From Bacteriovoracaceae bacterium (GTDB taxonomy: Bacteria > Bdellovibrionota > UBA1018): 13,162 nucleotides of DNA. The position numbers and the translations under genes were made by a program. The notes under the pieces were generated by a model, which ran no database searches, was not told where the DNA came from, and saw nothing but the letters and a program-made list of their open reading frames with translations. The stretch lies in the NCBI GenBank assembly GCA_947500275.1, contig CANMSW010000032.1, positions 1 through 13,162 on the forward strand, given 5' to 3'. Of the stretch, positions 1 to 7,914 are shown piece after piece (position 1 is the stretch's first letter; each line of letters opens with the position of its first letter).

Positions 1-3000
1 CCGGATCCTCATCCACGAGCTGTGCGATCAAATTAGCTGCCAACTTCGAGCGCAGGGCCTTTAAGATAAGGCGCTTTTGATCGGCCAAATCAGAGCCGTG
101 ATCCACCAAGAGCTGCTCCAGAATGGGTCCAGCGGTCGGAATGAGCTGCAGTCGCTGAGCGAGCACAACGAGCTCAAACACCATTTTGTTCATCCGCTTT
201 TCTTCAAGCTGCCACTCTTCTCTCGTCTCATTAATCCTGGATTGGTCCAACCCCGCCAATTCGTCAGTACGGCCCAACGAAAGCAGCTTCCGCCCCCGCG
301 GCTGATAGGTAGGATCGGCAGCCTCAACCATGTCGAAAAGTCGGTCGACGACCACATTGAAAAGAACGGGATCTTTACTCGGGTCACGACCCACGACCGA
401 CTGCAATATATTAGCAGCCTGCGGACTCGAGGTAAAAGTACCCATAGCTCTAAAAAAATCTCGAAGCTTCAGATACTCCTGCCGTCCCTTTGGATCAGGA
501 ATCGCCGCAGGATTTTCCGTGAATTCAGGAAATTCACGAAGTTTCTGACCTACTTTCCGTAACATCCCCGTCTTTACCACCATCGGAACAATTGAGAGGT
601 TATTACACTCCAAAGCCCGTGCGTTTCGACACTGCGGAGGACTACTGTAGAGAAGCTCAAAAAACAAATTTCGAAGGACTTTTAAACCCCCGGCCAGCTG
701 CGCACCATTTGGCGCTGGCGAAGCTCCAGGAAGATTTTCAGGCACGACCGACAACAGCTGCCGAATGTTAAAAAGTCGAACCCGAACATCATCTGGCATC
801 AACCCCACCCCGGAAGATCTCGCAAGCCAATCTTCGCTAATCACGGCACCGGGATCCCGCACGTCCGTTCGCTGGGCACACGCAGGCAGTTCAGGAAATC
901 CGACCGCGAACTCAAATGTTCGCATGGTCGTCTTCATGCTTTTCGTAATTGCGAAAGTTGGGAACAGCTCATCTCGCTCCCAAACATCCTGCAGGGTCAT
1001 CGGGCAGTCTCCCCGCTTCACCAAACGCCGACGAGCCGTTTCATTCTCACTCAAGAGCGCGCGATCACAATCCTCTGCGCGGTTGTATCGTCTCAAAATT
1101 TCCTCGGGCCAAACCTCAGAAGGCTCATCGCCCCAAGCTTCCCCAAGCATCTGGAGGAACTGATATCCCATGTTTTCAGGAAGTAAGAACTGCACATTCG
1201 CATTCCAAAGAAGAAGCTCGAACCGCTCGATCGTGCTGACGAGTCGAACGCGTGGCTTTTTCTCTCCCTCATAAATATAGGCGATCGGACGCAAATCTCC
1301 TGAGCGCTCATGCAGCCATCGGAACAATCCGTCCCGATCAAAGTGATTCGTTCGGGTGGGCTTTTGACCCCGCTGAAGATTAAAGTATCGAATTACGTTG
1401 GAAGTTGCTTCGATACTCGAACGACCAGGAATTGCCTTATCCGTGGCTTGATACCTTTTGACCAGGGGGTTGACTACCGCATTGAAATCCGACCGTCCCC
1501 ACTCCATCCGCGGCATTTTCCGCGGAGCGCCGCGAGAATCAGTGACTTGAGCCCCAGTAACGAGATCCACCTGAGGAACAAGCTCCCAGCTATTCATTGA
1601 ACTTTGGTATTCTTTCCAAATTCCTCGAATGCGGGCTTCTTTTCGATCAGTGTCTGAAGTGCACTCCCAATTATGAATCCAATCTTTTAAGTTGGCTTGC
1701 ACTGGATCCGATAACGTCTTCCGTAACTCGAAAGGATTCGGATGGGGCTCGAGCTCACAAGAAGAGGGCTCGTAGCTCTCGGACTCAGGATCGCAAACGG
1801 CCGTCGCACGCATTGAGCGCACCAAATGTCGCCCAGCACGTTCAAAGTCAGCATCTTTTAAAATTTCACCAGTGAGATGAAGGACTACACGAAGTCCACT
1901 TTGCGCCCGTAAAACTAGCTCACGAATCAAAGCAACTGCGCTTTCGCCAATGGTGGCAGAAGTTTCATCCTCGCGACCGCCCGAAAATCGCGTCTGGGTC
2001 AACATAGGAATCGAGTACAAAAGCCGGTGAATTCTACGATCGTCCACGTACTCAATAAATTTATTCGTGAGGAGCGACAACTGTTCATCGCTCAAGTCGC
2101 CGCTCAGCTTACGGAGAAGTTCGACCTGGACCTCAAAGAGGGACCTTCCATCGCCGTCGAGACGAACATTCCTCATCCAACGCAAAATCGCGGCAGTCGC
2201 TTGATGATCACCGTCAGTACTGATGCACTGGGCAAACAAGTCGAACTCGCGCTCGGCCGCTCTGGAACCTAACTCATCGATCGAGGTCGAAAAACCGAGT
2301 GCCAAGCAGGGGTCATCGCCTGTTGCACCTCTTCTTCCCCCGAGAAAGTCAGGTCGCCAGTCCGACTCAACGAGCGAAAGTGTTTCGGGTTCCCTCACCG
2401 GAACCGTATGAGAGCTCCAATTATGGCGACGATCCTCGATGAAAGGTACAGCCTCAGTCGCTGCTATCGCATGCTCAGAGCGGTCACCGAACTTCCTGAA
2501 TATCGTGAGGAGTGATGAGATCAGCTCCTTGAGTCGGCCATCTCGCGACATTTTCGATACAAGCTCAACCGATTCGGCGAACTCGGGCCTTTTGGCAATT
2601 CCCAGCAAAGTTTTGCAGAGATCTGGAACTCTTGCCGACTCTTCGAGAGCCGATTTTACGAGCTCAACAACAGGGTGAACATCGTTGATAAAGAAAGCGA
2701 TTCGCAGCTGGGAAAAAATTGGATCCAAAATCTTCTCATCGGAATCGATCCAAGTTTTCATTGAAAGCAAAACCGCTTCGAGGTCTTCGCCTCGGACTCG
2801 AGCCGCAAGCTCCAGAATTCCATCTAAGATTGTTGGTCCAGCCACTGCACCGGCTCCATCGAGAGGCTCAAGAAGAAACCCTACCGCCTTCGCCATGGAG
2901 TCCCGACGCTCAATGGGAATCGAAGTCACCAAATAAAGAAGATCATCCCAAAGCCGACGATCAGTGATCTCTGCGAGCACTGGAAGGAGGTGTTTGATAC

Positions 3001-4345
3001 CCCCGTGATTCCCGTGCGCGCCGGTCCCTGTCGCACCCAACAGGTCAATCAAAGTCCGAGTCATTCCCTCGCGATCAAATTCGGCAAGGAGGTCCGTAAC
3101 CGGACCGATCGAAGAAGTGGCCGCTAGACGACTGAGCGTCGGATAATAGCGACCCAATTCTTGAGGGTACTCGCAGAAAGGATGGATCGCAGTGAGCGTC
3201 AACGGAATCGTTCGCCTCAGAAACGACTGAACTTCTTCGGAAGAATCAGATTCACTCTCGCCAGGTCCATTCCGACGAAGCAATTCACTGACGATAAAAA
3301 GATTCGCATGCTCAACCCGCTGCGTTCCTCGGAAGCAACGTATTTCACCGCGGGTAAAATGAAAAAGCGAACTCAAGTCGTCTAATCCCGCTGCGTCGAC
3401 TTCGAGGCCATCGCCCCGCCTGCCTTTTAAGCTCAAGGTTCCAAGCGCAGATGAAAAAACGGGAATCCGAGCACGAAACTCATCCGATCGCGATCCTAAG
3501 CGTGCATCCAAGATTTTAAAGAGTGTCCCTTTTTCGAGGGCACGGAGCGCCGGCCCAACAGGACCGTCCATAATTCCTGCTCCCGACTGATATTTTTCTT
3601 CTCGCAAGAGAGTCAGTAACGGCTCGATCAGCTCGGACCGAAGCGAACGAGCTCCCGGACTTCCTTGTCGAATACGCTGAGTTGCTTCCTGAAATGCAGC
3701 CGTCCTCGAAAGGTTAATGCCAAGCTCCAGCGTATCGCGGACGAATTCCGGATCAAATTTTTCCGACAACCGAGACAACACACGAACGAATAAATCATCC
3801 TGTCTTGCTTGATAGGCCCCGTCTAAAAGTCGGACGCCCGATTCGACGAAAGGAGTGTTTTCAAGTAATCGTCCAAACTGATCTAACGAAGGATCGAGGA
3901 CCCCTAGACGGACGAGTCGACCGAAACTCGAGTCGAGATCGTAGATCCGCTTCGAGTTATTCAGGAGTGAGGCGTTCATTAAACGAACGAGGGGATCCAG
4001 CTCCTGATCGTCGAGGGATCGAATCAGTCGGGCTAATGGATCCAGTGCGCCCTGAGAGTTAAAACAGTCAGTGAGCTGCCGGAAAGTCGGGACGTCAATC
4101 GTGGGACTCGAGAGATCCAGATTCGCACACCGGGCATTTTTCTGCCGATATCCATCCTGCTGCTGGACCTGTTGATCAAAACCTTCCCCGCCCGTGAACA
4201 TACTCAGGGAGCAACTTTGCAGACTCACCGCAAAAAGAGCCACACCGAGGATCTGAGGCCAGATCCCGGCTTTGTAGCTTGCGAACAGCCCACTAAAGAA
4301 AAACCTCAATCGTTTCAAGCAGTTCTCCGATTCCAAACTGAACAC
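1..4345 (-). CDS. Giant predicted lipoprotein, unknown family (C-terminus outside window)
   Basis: I translated this strand by hand from 4345 to base 1 and found no stop in about 1,448 codons, so the gene is partial and continues past the left edge. The N-terminus has a basic stretch (KRLR), a hydrophobic segment and then VSLQSC, a lipobox-like site with Cys45 counted from the GTG at 4345. The protein is therefore probably exported and lipid-anchored. The rest is leucine-rich and probably alpha-helical, with no membrane segment, nucleotide-binding motif or catalytic motif that I can see. Cysteines often come in close pairs (for example ARC/TDC, EIRC/HPFC, QCRN/LECN), which fits periplasmic disulfides. 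No in-frame ATG precedes the lipobox. GTG 4345 and TTG 4318 each have GGAG 7 bases upstream; TTG 4318 gives the cleaner signal peptide (MKRLRFFF). The gene diverges from the GMC operon. Function unknown; certainty that it is a real gene is high. Confidence 0.85.
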   Translation of the reverse strand, partial: MFSLESENCLKRLRFFFSGLFASYKAGIWPQILGVALFAVSLQSCSLSMFTGGEGFDQQVQQQDGYRQKNARCANLDLSSPTIDVPTFRQLTDCFNSQGALDPLARLIRSLDDQELDPLVRLMNASLLNNSKRIYDLDSSFGRLVRLGVLDPSLDQFGRLLENTPFVESGVRLLDGAYQARQDDLFVRVLSRLSEKFDPEFVRDTLELGINLSRTAAFQEATQRIRQGSPGARSLRSELIEPLLTLLREEKYQSGAGIMDGPVGPALRALEKGTLFKILDARLGSRSDEFRARIPVFSSALGTLSLKGRRGDGLEVDAAGLDDLSSLFHFTRGEIRCFRGTQRVEHANLFIVSELLRRNGPGESESDSSEEVQSFLRRTIPLTLTAIHPFCEYPQELGRYYPTLSRLAATSSIGPVTDLLAEFDREGMTRTLIDLLGATGTGAHGNHGGIKHLLPVLAEITDRRLWDDLLYLVTSIPIERRDSMAKAVGFLLEPLDGAGAVAGPTILDGILELAARVRGEDLEAVLLSMKTWIDSDEKILDPIFSQLRIAFFINDVHPVVELVKSALEESARVPDLCKTLLGIAKRPEFAESVELVSKMSRDGRLKELISSLLTIFRKFGDRSEHAIAATEAVPFIEDRRHNWSSHTVPVREPETLSLVESDWRPDFLGGRRGATGDDPCLALGFSTSIDELGSRAAEREFDLFAQCISTDGDHQATAAILRWMRNVRLDGDGRSLFEVQVELLRKLSGDLSDEQLSLLTNKFIEYVDDRRIHRLLYSIPMLTQTRFSGGREDETSATIGESAVALIRELVLRAQSGLRVVLHLTGEILKDADFERAGRHLVRSMRATAVCDPESESYEPSSCELEPHPNPFELRKTLSDPVQANLKDWIHNWECTSDTDRKEARIRGIWKEYQSSMNSWELVPQVDLVTGAQVTDSRGAPRKMPRMEWGRSDFNAVVNPLVKRYQATDKAIPGRSSIEATSNVIRYFNLQRGQKPTRTNHFDRDGLFRWLHERSGDLRPIAYIYEGEKKPRVRLVSTIERFELLLWNANVQFLLPENMGYQFLQMLGEAWGDEPSEVWPEEILRRYNRAEDCDRALLSENETARRRLVKRGDCPMTLQDVWERDELFPTFAITKSMKTTMRTFEFAVGFPELPACAQRTDVRDPGAVISEDWLARSSGVGLMPDDVRVRLFNIRQLLSVVPENLPGASPAPNGAQLAGGLKVLRNLFFELLYSSPPQCRNARALECNNLSIVPMVVKTGMLRKVGQKLREFPEFTENPAAIPDPKGRQEYLKLRDFFRAMGTFTSSPQAANILQSVVGRDPSKDPVLFNVVVDRLFDMVEAADPTYQPRGRKLLSLGRTDELAGLDQSRINETREEWQLEEKRMNKMVFELVVLAQRLQLIPTAGPILEQLLVDHGSDLADQKRLILKALRSKLAANLIAQLVDEDP

Positions 4346-4346
4346 C

Positions 4347-4358
4347 TCAAGACTCCAT
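4347..4358 (-). other. Three-codon mini-ORF with strong Shine-Dalgarno ahead of the lipoprotein gene
   Basis: On the minus strand AGGAGG (complement of 4368-4373) sits 9 bases before an ATG at 4358. That ATG reads only Met-Glu-Ser and then TGA at 4347-4349. The lipoprotein frame opens immediately afterwards (GTG at 4345) in a frame shifted by one base. It may be a leader favouring re-initiation, or the true start of the lipoprotein disrupted by a one-base indel or sequence error. The sequence alone does not decide between these. Confidence 0.35.
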
Positions 4359-4380
4359 GAGGCGAAACCTCCTCTCAAGT

Positions 4381-4397
4381 TTGACGCATTAAGTCAA
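4381..4397. repeat. Inverted repeat TTGAC-N7-GTCAA, candidate operator
   Basis: TTGAC at 4381-4385 is mirrored by GTCAA at 4393-4397 around a 7-base spacer. The flanks extend the symmetry imperfectly (AAGT before, ACT after). Each arm can act as a -35-like hexamer on its own strand, so a dimeric regulator bound here could control both divergent genes. A 5-base arm also occurs by chance, so the confidence is low. Confidence 0.3.
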
Positions 4398-4579
4398 CTA
4401 CTGAATCCCAGCCTAAGGACCCCGGAACCCCACCGCGAGCGCGGCAATTTTTGCACTCACTTTCAAGAGCAGAAATCCTCTAAACTCAAAGGGAATTTCC
4501 AATTTACGCCAGGCTAACGCCCTGAAGCCCGTTGCCGCGGGAAAAGGGCATTCTTCAGACGAGGGAGCCCTCAAACACC

Positions 4580-6013
4580 ATGACTCAACTGAACCCATCG
4601 AAAGATCATCCAGCGCACGAAATCCCAAGCGACTTCGACGTCATTATCGTCGGCGGAGGAATTTCAGGTTCATGGATGGCTGATGAGCTTACGCGGGCAG
4701 GCCGGCGCTGCCTCCTTCTCGAGGCCGGTAAACACTATCCTGATGACGCCTATCCCCACGAGGAGATCGACGCCAACTCCGAACTCTACTGGTCGGGCGG
4801 AATCGAATTCAACAGCACAGCGGATATCGGAATGCTGAGACCCAAGGTCGTCGGCGGCGGATCCATAGTGAACCAAGCCCTCGTCGACCGATTCGATGAC
4901 ATCGCTTTTGAGTCCTGGAGAAACCGCTCCGGCATCTCCTTTTTGAGCGTTCCGGAGATGTCCCATTGGTATGACCAGGCCGAATCCCAGATGTCGATTC
5001 AGAAAATTCCCGCACACGTTCGCAATGGAAATGCCAAAATATTTGAAGAGGGCTTTAGGAAAAACGGCTACCAATGTGCGCCGCTTCGCCGGGCTCAAAA
5101 AGACTGTCGATATGAGGAAGGGAATGACTGCATCGAGTGCCTTGCGGGATGTCGACTTCAAAGTAAACAGTCGACCCCCTGGACCACCCTAAAAAGAGCC
5201 TTCGAAACCGGACTCCTGACGCTCCTCCCTGAATTTGAAGTTCAAAAAATTAGCGAGAGTTCTCAGGAAGTTCGAGTCTCCGGTAAAAGCGTCTCGGGAA
5301 TGAAAAGAGAATTTAAAAGTCGAAAAGTAGTGCTCGCCTCAGGCGCGATTGGAAACTCGAAACTGCTCCTGTCTTCCGGATACAATTCACAAATTCCATT
5401 TCTCGGACACGGTTTTTATACACATCCGCAATACATGAATCTAGCAGAGTACTCATTCGAAGTGAACGCGCATAAAAGCGCATTTCAGGCTTTTAAGTCA
5501 GACGACTCTGGATTCAGAAGTGCCGGATTCAAACTTGAAAACGTTTTCGCGCCTCCAGTGGGCATTGCAATGCTCCTTCCTGGAGTCGGACGAAGTCATA
5601 TGGAGTCGATGCGCAAAATTACGCGATACGCTTGCATCGAAGTAGCCGTTCGCGACACGAATCCTGGCCGAATTCGGATTAAAGGAGATCGAGTCGTGGT
5701 CGAAAAAAGCCTCAATGCAGAGGATATTAAACGGAAAAATGCAGGTCTTGAGGCCGTCAGAAAAATCTTTAATTCCACGGGTGCAAAGACCATCATTCCC
5801 GGCAACGTCGGAATTGGTCTTCATTTGATGGGTGGGTGCGCAATCGGAAACGACCCAAAAAATTCCGTGGTGAACCCTAACTTTAAGATTCACGGAACCA
5901 AAAATATCTTCGCTGCCGATTCGAGCATTTTTCCAGATGCTCCTGGAATTAATCCATCACTCACTATCATGGCTCTTACTCTTCGGGCTGCGCAGGAGAT
6001 CCTCTCATCATGA
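4580..6013 (+). CDS. GMC-family FAD oxidoreductase with cysteine cluster
   Basis: A flavin-dependent alcohol/sugar/sterol-type dehydrogenase or oxidase of the glucose-methanol-choline family, 477 residues from the ATG chosen here. The FAD-binding Rossmann motif VGGGISGS spans residues 24-31, with the ribose-binding Glu48 in LLLEAG. A second FAD loop, VVGGGSIVNQ, lies at about 90-99. The C-terminal GMC domain has His415 (GLHLMGGCA) and Asn458 (GINPSLT), matching the catalytic His/Asn pair. Between these, Cys176, Cys184, Cys187 and Cys191 form C-x7-C-x2-C-x3-C, in the region where FAD-glucose dehydrogenase catalytic subunits carry Fe-S-ligating cysteines. No signal peptide is seen, so it is probably cytoplasmic. 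The ATG at 4580 follows GAGGGAG with a 12-base gap; a TTG at 4532 would add 16 residues and looks less likely. It overlaps the next gene by ATGA. Family assignment is firm; the substrate is unknown. Confidence 0.9.
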   Translation: MTQLNPSKDHPAHEIPSDFDVIIVGGGISGSWMADELTRAGRRCLLLEAGKHYPDDAYPHEEIDANSELYWSGGIEFNSTADIGMLRPKVVGGGSIVNQALVDRFDDIAFESWRNRSGISFLSVPEMSHWYDQAESQMSIQKIPAHVRNGNAKIFEEGFRKNGYQCAPLRRAQKDCRYEEGNDCIECLAGCRLQSKQSTPWTTLKRAFETGLLTLLPEFEVQKISESSQEVRVSGKSVSGMKREFKSRKVVLASGAIGNSKLLLSSGYNSQIPFLGHGFYTHPQYMNLAEYSFEVNAHKSAFQAFKSDDSGFRSAGFKLENVFAPPVGIAMLLPGVGRSHMESMRKITRYACIEVAVRDTNPGRIRIKGDRVVVEKSLNAEDIKRKNAGLEAVRKIFNSTGAKTIIPGNVGIGLHLMGGCAIGNDPKNSVVNPNFKIHGTKNIFAADSSIFPDAPGINPSLTIMALTLRAAQEILSS

Positions 6014-7914
6014 CTATGAACTATTCAAAGCACCTCGGTCGGCAATCCCTTCGAGGCCTATCAAAAGCAGGAGACATCCTCATCCCGGGCGATGACACTC
6101 TGCCCGCCTTCTCGAGGACTCCGTACCTGACCGAGATCGATCGAATCGCCGACTGGATGACCCCGCAAGATCGTGAAGGCTTCAAGTTTTTAACCGGCCT
6201 ATTCTCCGTCCTTCCATCCCCCGTAGTTCGAGGCCTCATCAAACTTGCCGACCGTGCGGAATCACTTCCTGAATGGATCGCTCCCCCATTCCGGATGATC
6301 AATGTCGGCGTAAAAGGCGTCGTCTACTCCCTTTACTATACTGACTTAACGGCAAGCCATACAGTACGCCGGGAACTCCGCTGGAGTACCCGCTGCGGTC
6401 CCCTCGCGCCACCGCCGGAATCCGAGGAGTCTGCTCGGATCGAAGAAGCCTTTCGAAATGCTCGATCCGCCTCACGTGTGCTCAGGAAAATCCCACTCGC
6501 TGAGCGGCTTCGATTCCTAGAACCGCTTCAGGAAGTCATTCAAAAAAACCAGAACCGGATTCTCGATGCGATTCAGAGGGAGACCGGAAAGTCGCGCAGC
6601 GATGCATATATGTCAGAGATTTTTGGAGTTCTAGATCACTTAGCATTCCTTCAGAAAAAGGCTGGAAAGATCTTGGGTGATCGTACCGCTCCGTCTGGCT
6701 TAGCGCTGCTTGGCAAGAAATCCCAAGTTTGGTTTGAGCCTCTCGGAACTGTACTTTGTATATCGCCCTGGAATTATCCCTTCTACCAAGCCATTGTCCC
6801 TATGACATCGGCACTCGTTTGCGGCAATGCCGTCGTCTATAAGCCAAGCGAACTGACCCCTCTCAAGGGACTTGTCGAGGACCTTCTCCGAGAAGCAAAT
6901 ATTCCCGAAGATTGGGTCCAAATCGTCTATGGAGATGGGCGGACCGGCTCAAAACTCATTGACCAAAAGCCTGAGAAAATTTTCTTTATCGGAAGCTCCC
7001 GCACTGGCCAAAAAATCCTAGAGCAGGCCTCCAAATATCTCATACCGGTCGAGCTTGAACTCGGTGGAAAAGACCCCGCTATCGTCTTCGATGATGCGAA
7101 TCTCGATCGAGCGGCAGCCGGAGTCCTTTGGGGCGCAGTCACAAATACAGGACAATCCTGTACTTCGGTGGAGCGGGTCTATGTTCAAGAGGGAGCATTT
7201 GAGGCCTTCAAAAAATGTATCATTCACCAGGCCTTGCGGATTGTCCAAAAAGTCGATGACGACGGATCAAGCGACATAGGAATCATGACCAGCGACGCAC
7301 AGGTGAAGATCATCGCCGAGCATCTGGATGATGCACTCAAGAAGGGGGCTCGCCTCCTTACAGGTGAAAACTGGGATCGACAGTCGAGAGTAATACCACC
7401 TCTGGTTCTCGAGAACGTCACACACAGCATGAAAATCATGAAAGAAGAAACCTTCGGCCCGGTGTTGCCGCTCATGGTTTTCAAGACCGAGAATGAAGTC
7501 ATCGAATTGGCAAATGATTCGGATTATGGCCTGTCTGCGAGCGTTTGGAGTCAGGACCTTGCCCGCGCCGAACGAATTGCTCGTGGAATCGTCACAGGAA
7601 ATGTCTCAATTAATAATGTGATGCTCACTGAAGGAAACCACGCACTTCCGTTCGGGGGAGCAAAAAAGAGTGGTTTTGGACGCTACAAAGGCGAGTTCGG
7701 ATTTTACGCATTCTCGAACATCAAGTCCGTTATCATTGACGCAAATTCAAAGAAGATTGAAGCGAACTGGTATCCGTATACCGCTGCCAAGTACCGACTC
7801 TTTGATCAGATGACTCGTGGGCTTTTCACCCGAGGCATCAAGGGGTTACTTCTGTTCATTTTCAACGGACTTTCACTCGAGTCCCTCTCCCAGAAAAAGC
7901 GAGGGGAACCGTGA
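6010..7914 (+). CDS. Aldehyde dehydrogenase fused to an N-terminal GMC-small-subunit-like domain
   Basis: A 634-residue protein in which residues of about 143-590 form an NAD(P)-dependent aldehyde dehydrogenase. Visible are the PWNYP cofactor-side motif, YKPSE, the FIGSSRTG turn, the catalytic base Glu350 in ELGGK and the nucleophile Cys384 in TGQSC. The 34-residue Glu-Cys spacing is the family norm. EETFGP and FGGAKKSGFGR follow. Usual ALDHs have about 450-500 residues. The extra N-terminus (1-135) contains ILIPGDDTLP (23-32), an ID-rich helix and VYSLYYTD (105-112). This resembles the gluconate 2-dehydrogenase subunit 3 family, the small partner of GMC dehydrogenases, but lacks a Tat signal. 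A C-terminal tail with a hydrophobic stretch (GLLLFIFNGL) may touch the membrane. It overlaps the upstream GMC gene (ATGA), suggesting the pair oxidises an alcohol to a carboxylic acid. The ALDH call is firm; the N-domain call is by pattern only. Confidence 0.92.
   Translation: MTMNYSKHLGRQSLRGLSKAGDILIPGDDTLPAFSRTPYLTEIDRIADWMTPQDREGFKFLTGLFSVLPSPVVRGLIKLADRAESLPEWIAPPFRMINVGVKGVVYSLYYTDLTASHTVRRELRWSTRCGPLAPPPESEESARIEEAFRNARSASRVLRKIPLAERLRFLEPLQEVIQKNQNRILDAIQRETGKSRSDAYMSEIFGVLDHLAFLQKKAGKILGDRTAPSGLALLGKKSQVWFEPLGTVLCISPWNYPFYQAIVPMTSALVCGNAVVYKPSELTPLKGLVEDLLREANIPEDWVQIVYGDGRTGSKLIDQKPEKIFFIGSSRTGQKILEQASKYLIPVELELGGKDPAIVFDDANLDRAAAGVLWGAVTNTGQSCTSVERVYVQEGAFEAFKKCIIHQALRIVQKVDDDGSSDIGIMTSDAQVKIIAEHLDDALKKGARLLTGENWDRQSRVIPPLVLENVTHSMKIMKEETFGPVLPLMVFKTENEVIELANDSDYGLSASVWSQDLARAERIARGIVTGNVSINNVMLTEGNHALPFGGAKKSGFGRYKGEFGFYAFSNIKSVIIDANSKKIEANWYPYTAAKYRLFDQMTRGLFTRGIKGLLLFIFNGLSLESLSQKKRGEP

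Larger units (their letters stand above)
4346..4579. promoter_or_regulatory. Divergent intergenic control region between lipoprotein gene and GMC operon
   Basis: These 234 bases separate two divergently transcribed units and must hold promoters for both, unless the lipoprotein is read from elsewhere. No convincing -35/-10 pair with normal spacing is visible on either strand. The best hints are TTGACG at 4381 (plus) and TTGACT on the minus strand at 4397-4392, both inside one inverted repeat, and a TAAACT -10-like hexamer at 4481. A small GC hairpin CCGC-GAGC-GCGG precedes a short T run near 4434-4453, but it is too weak to call a terminator. Short ORFs across the region look like chance. Confidence 0.35.

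Noticed and set aside
77..4360. Series of plus-strand ORFs of 60-160 codons across the left block
   Set aside because: They all lie opposite the continuous minus-strand frame 4345-1, show no family resemblance, and are Arg/Ser-rich as expected of antisense shadows.
4434..4453. CCGC-GAGC-GCGG hairpin followed by AATTTTT
   Set aside because: The stem is only 4 bp and there is no gene just upstream on that strand to terminate; too weak to call.
4413..4628. Minus-strand 71-codon ORF across the divergent spacer and the GMC start
   Set aside because: No clear ribosome site, overlaps the GMC coding start, and no recognisable sequence; probably chance.
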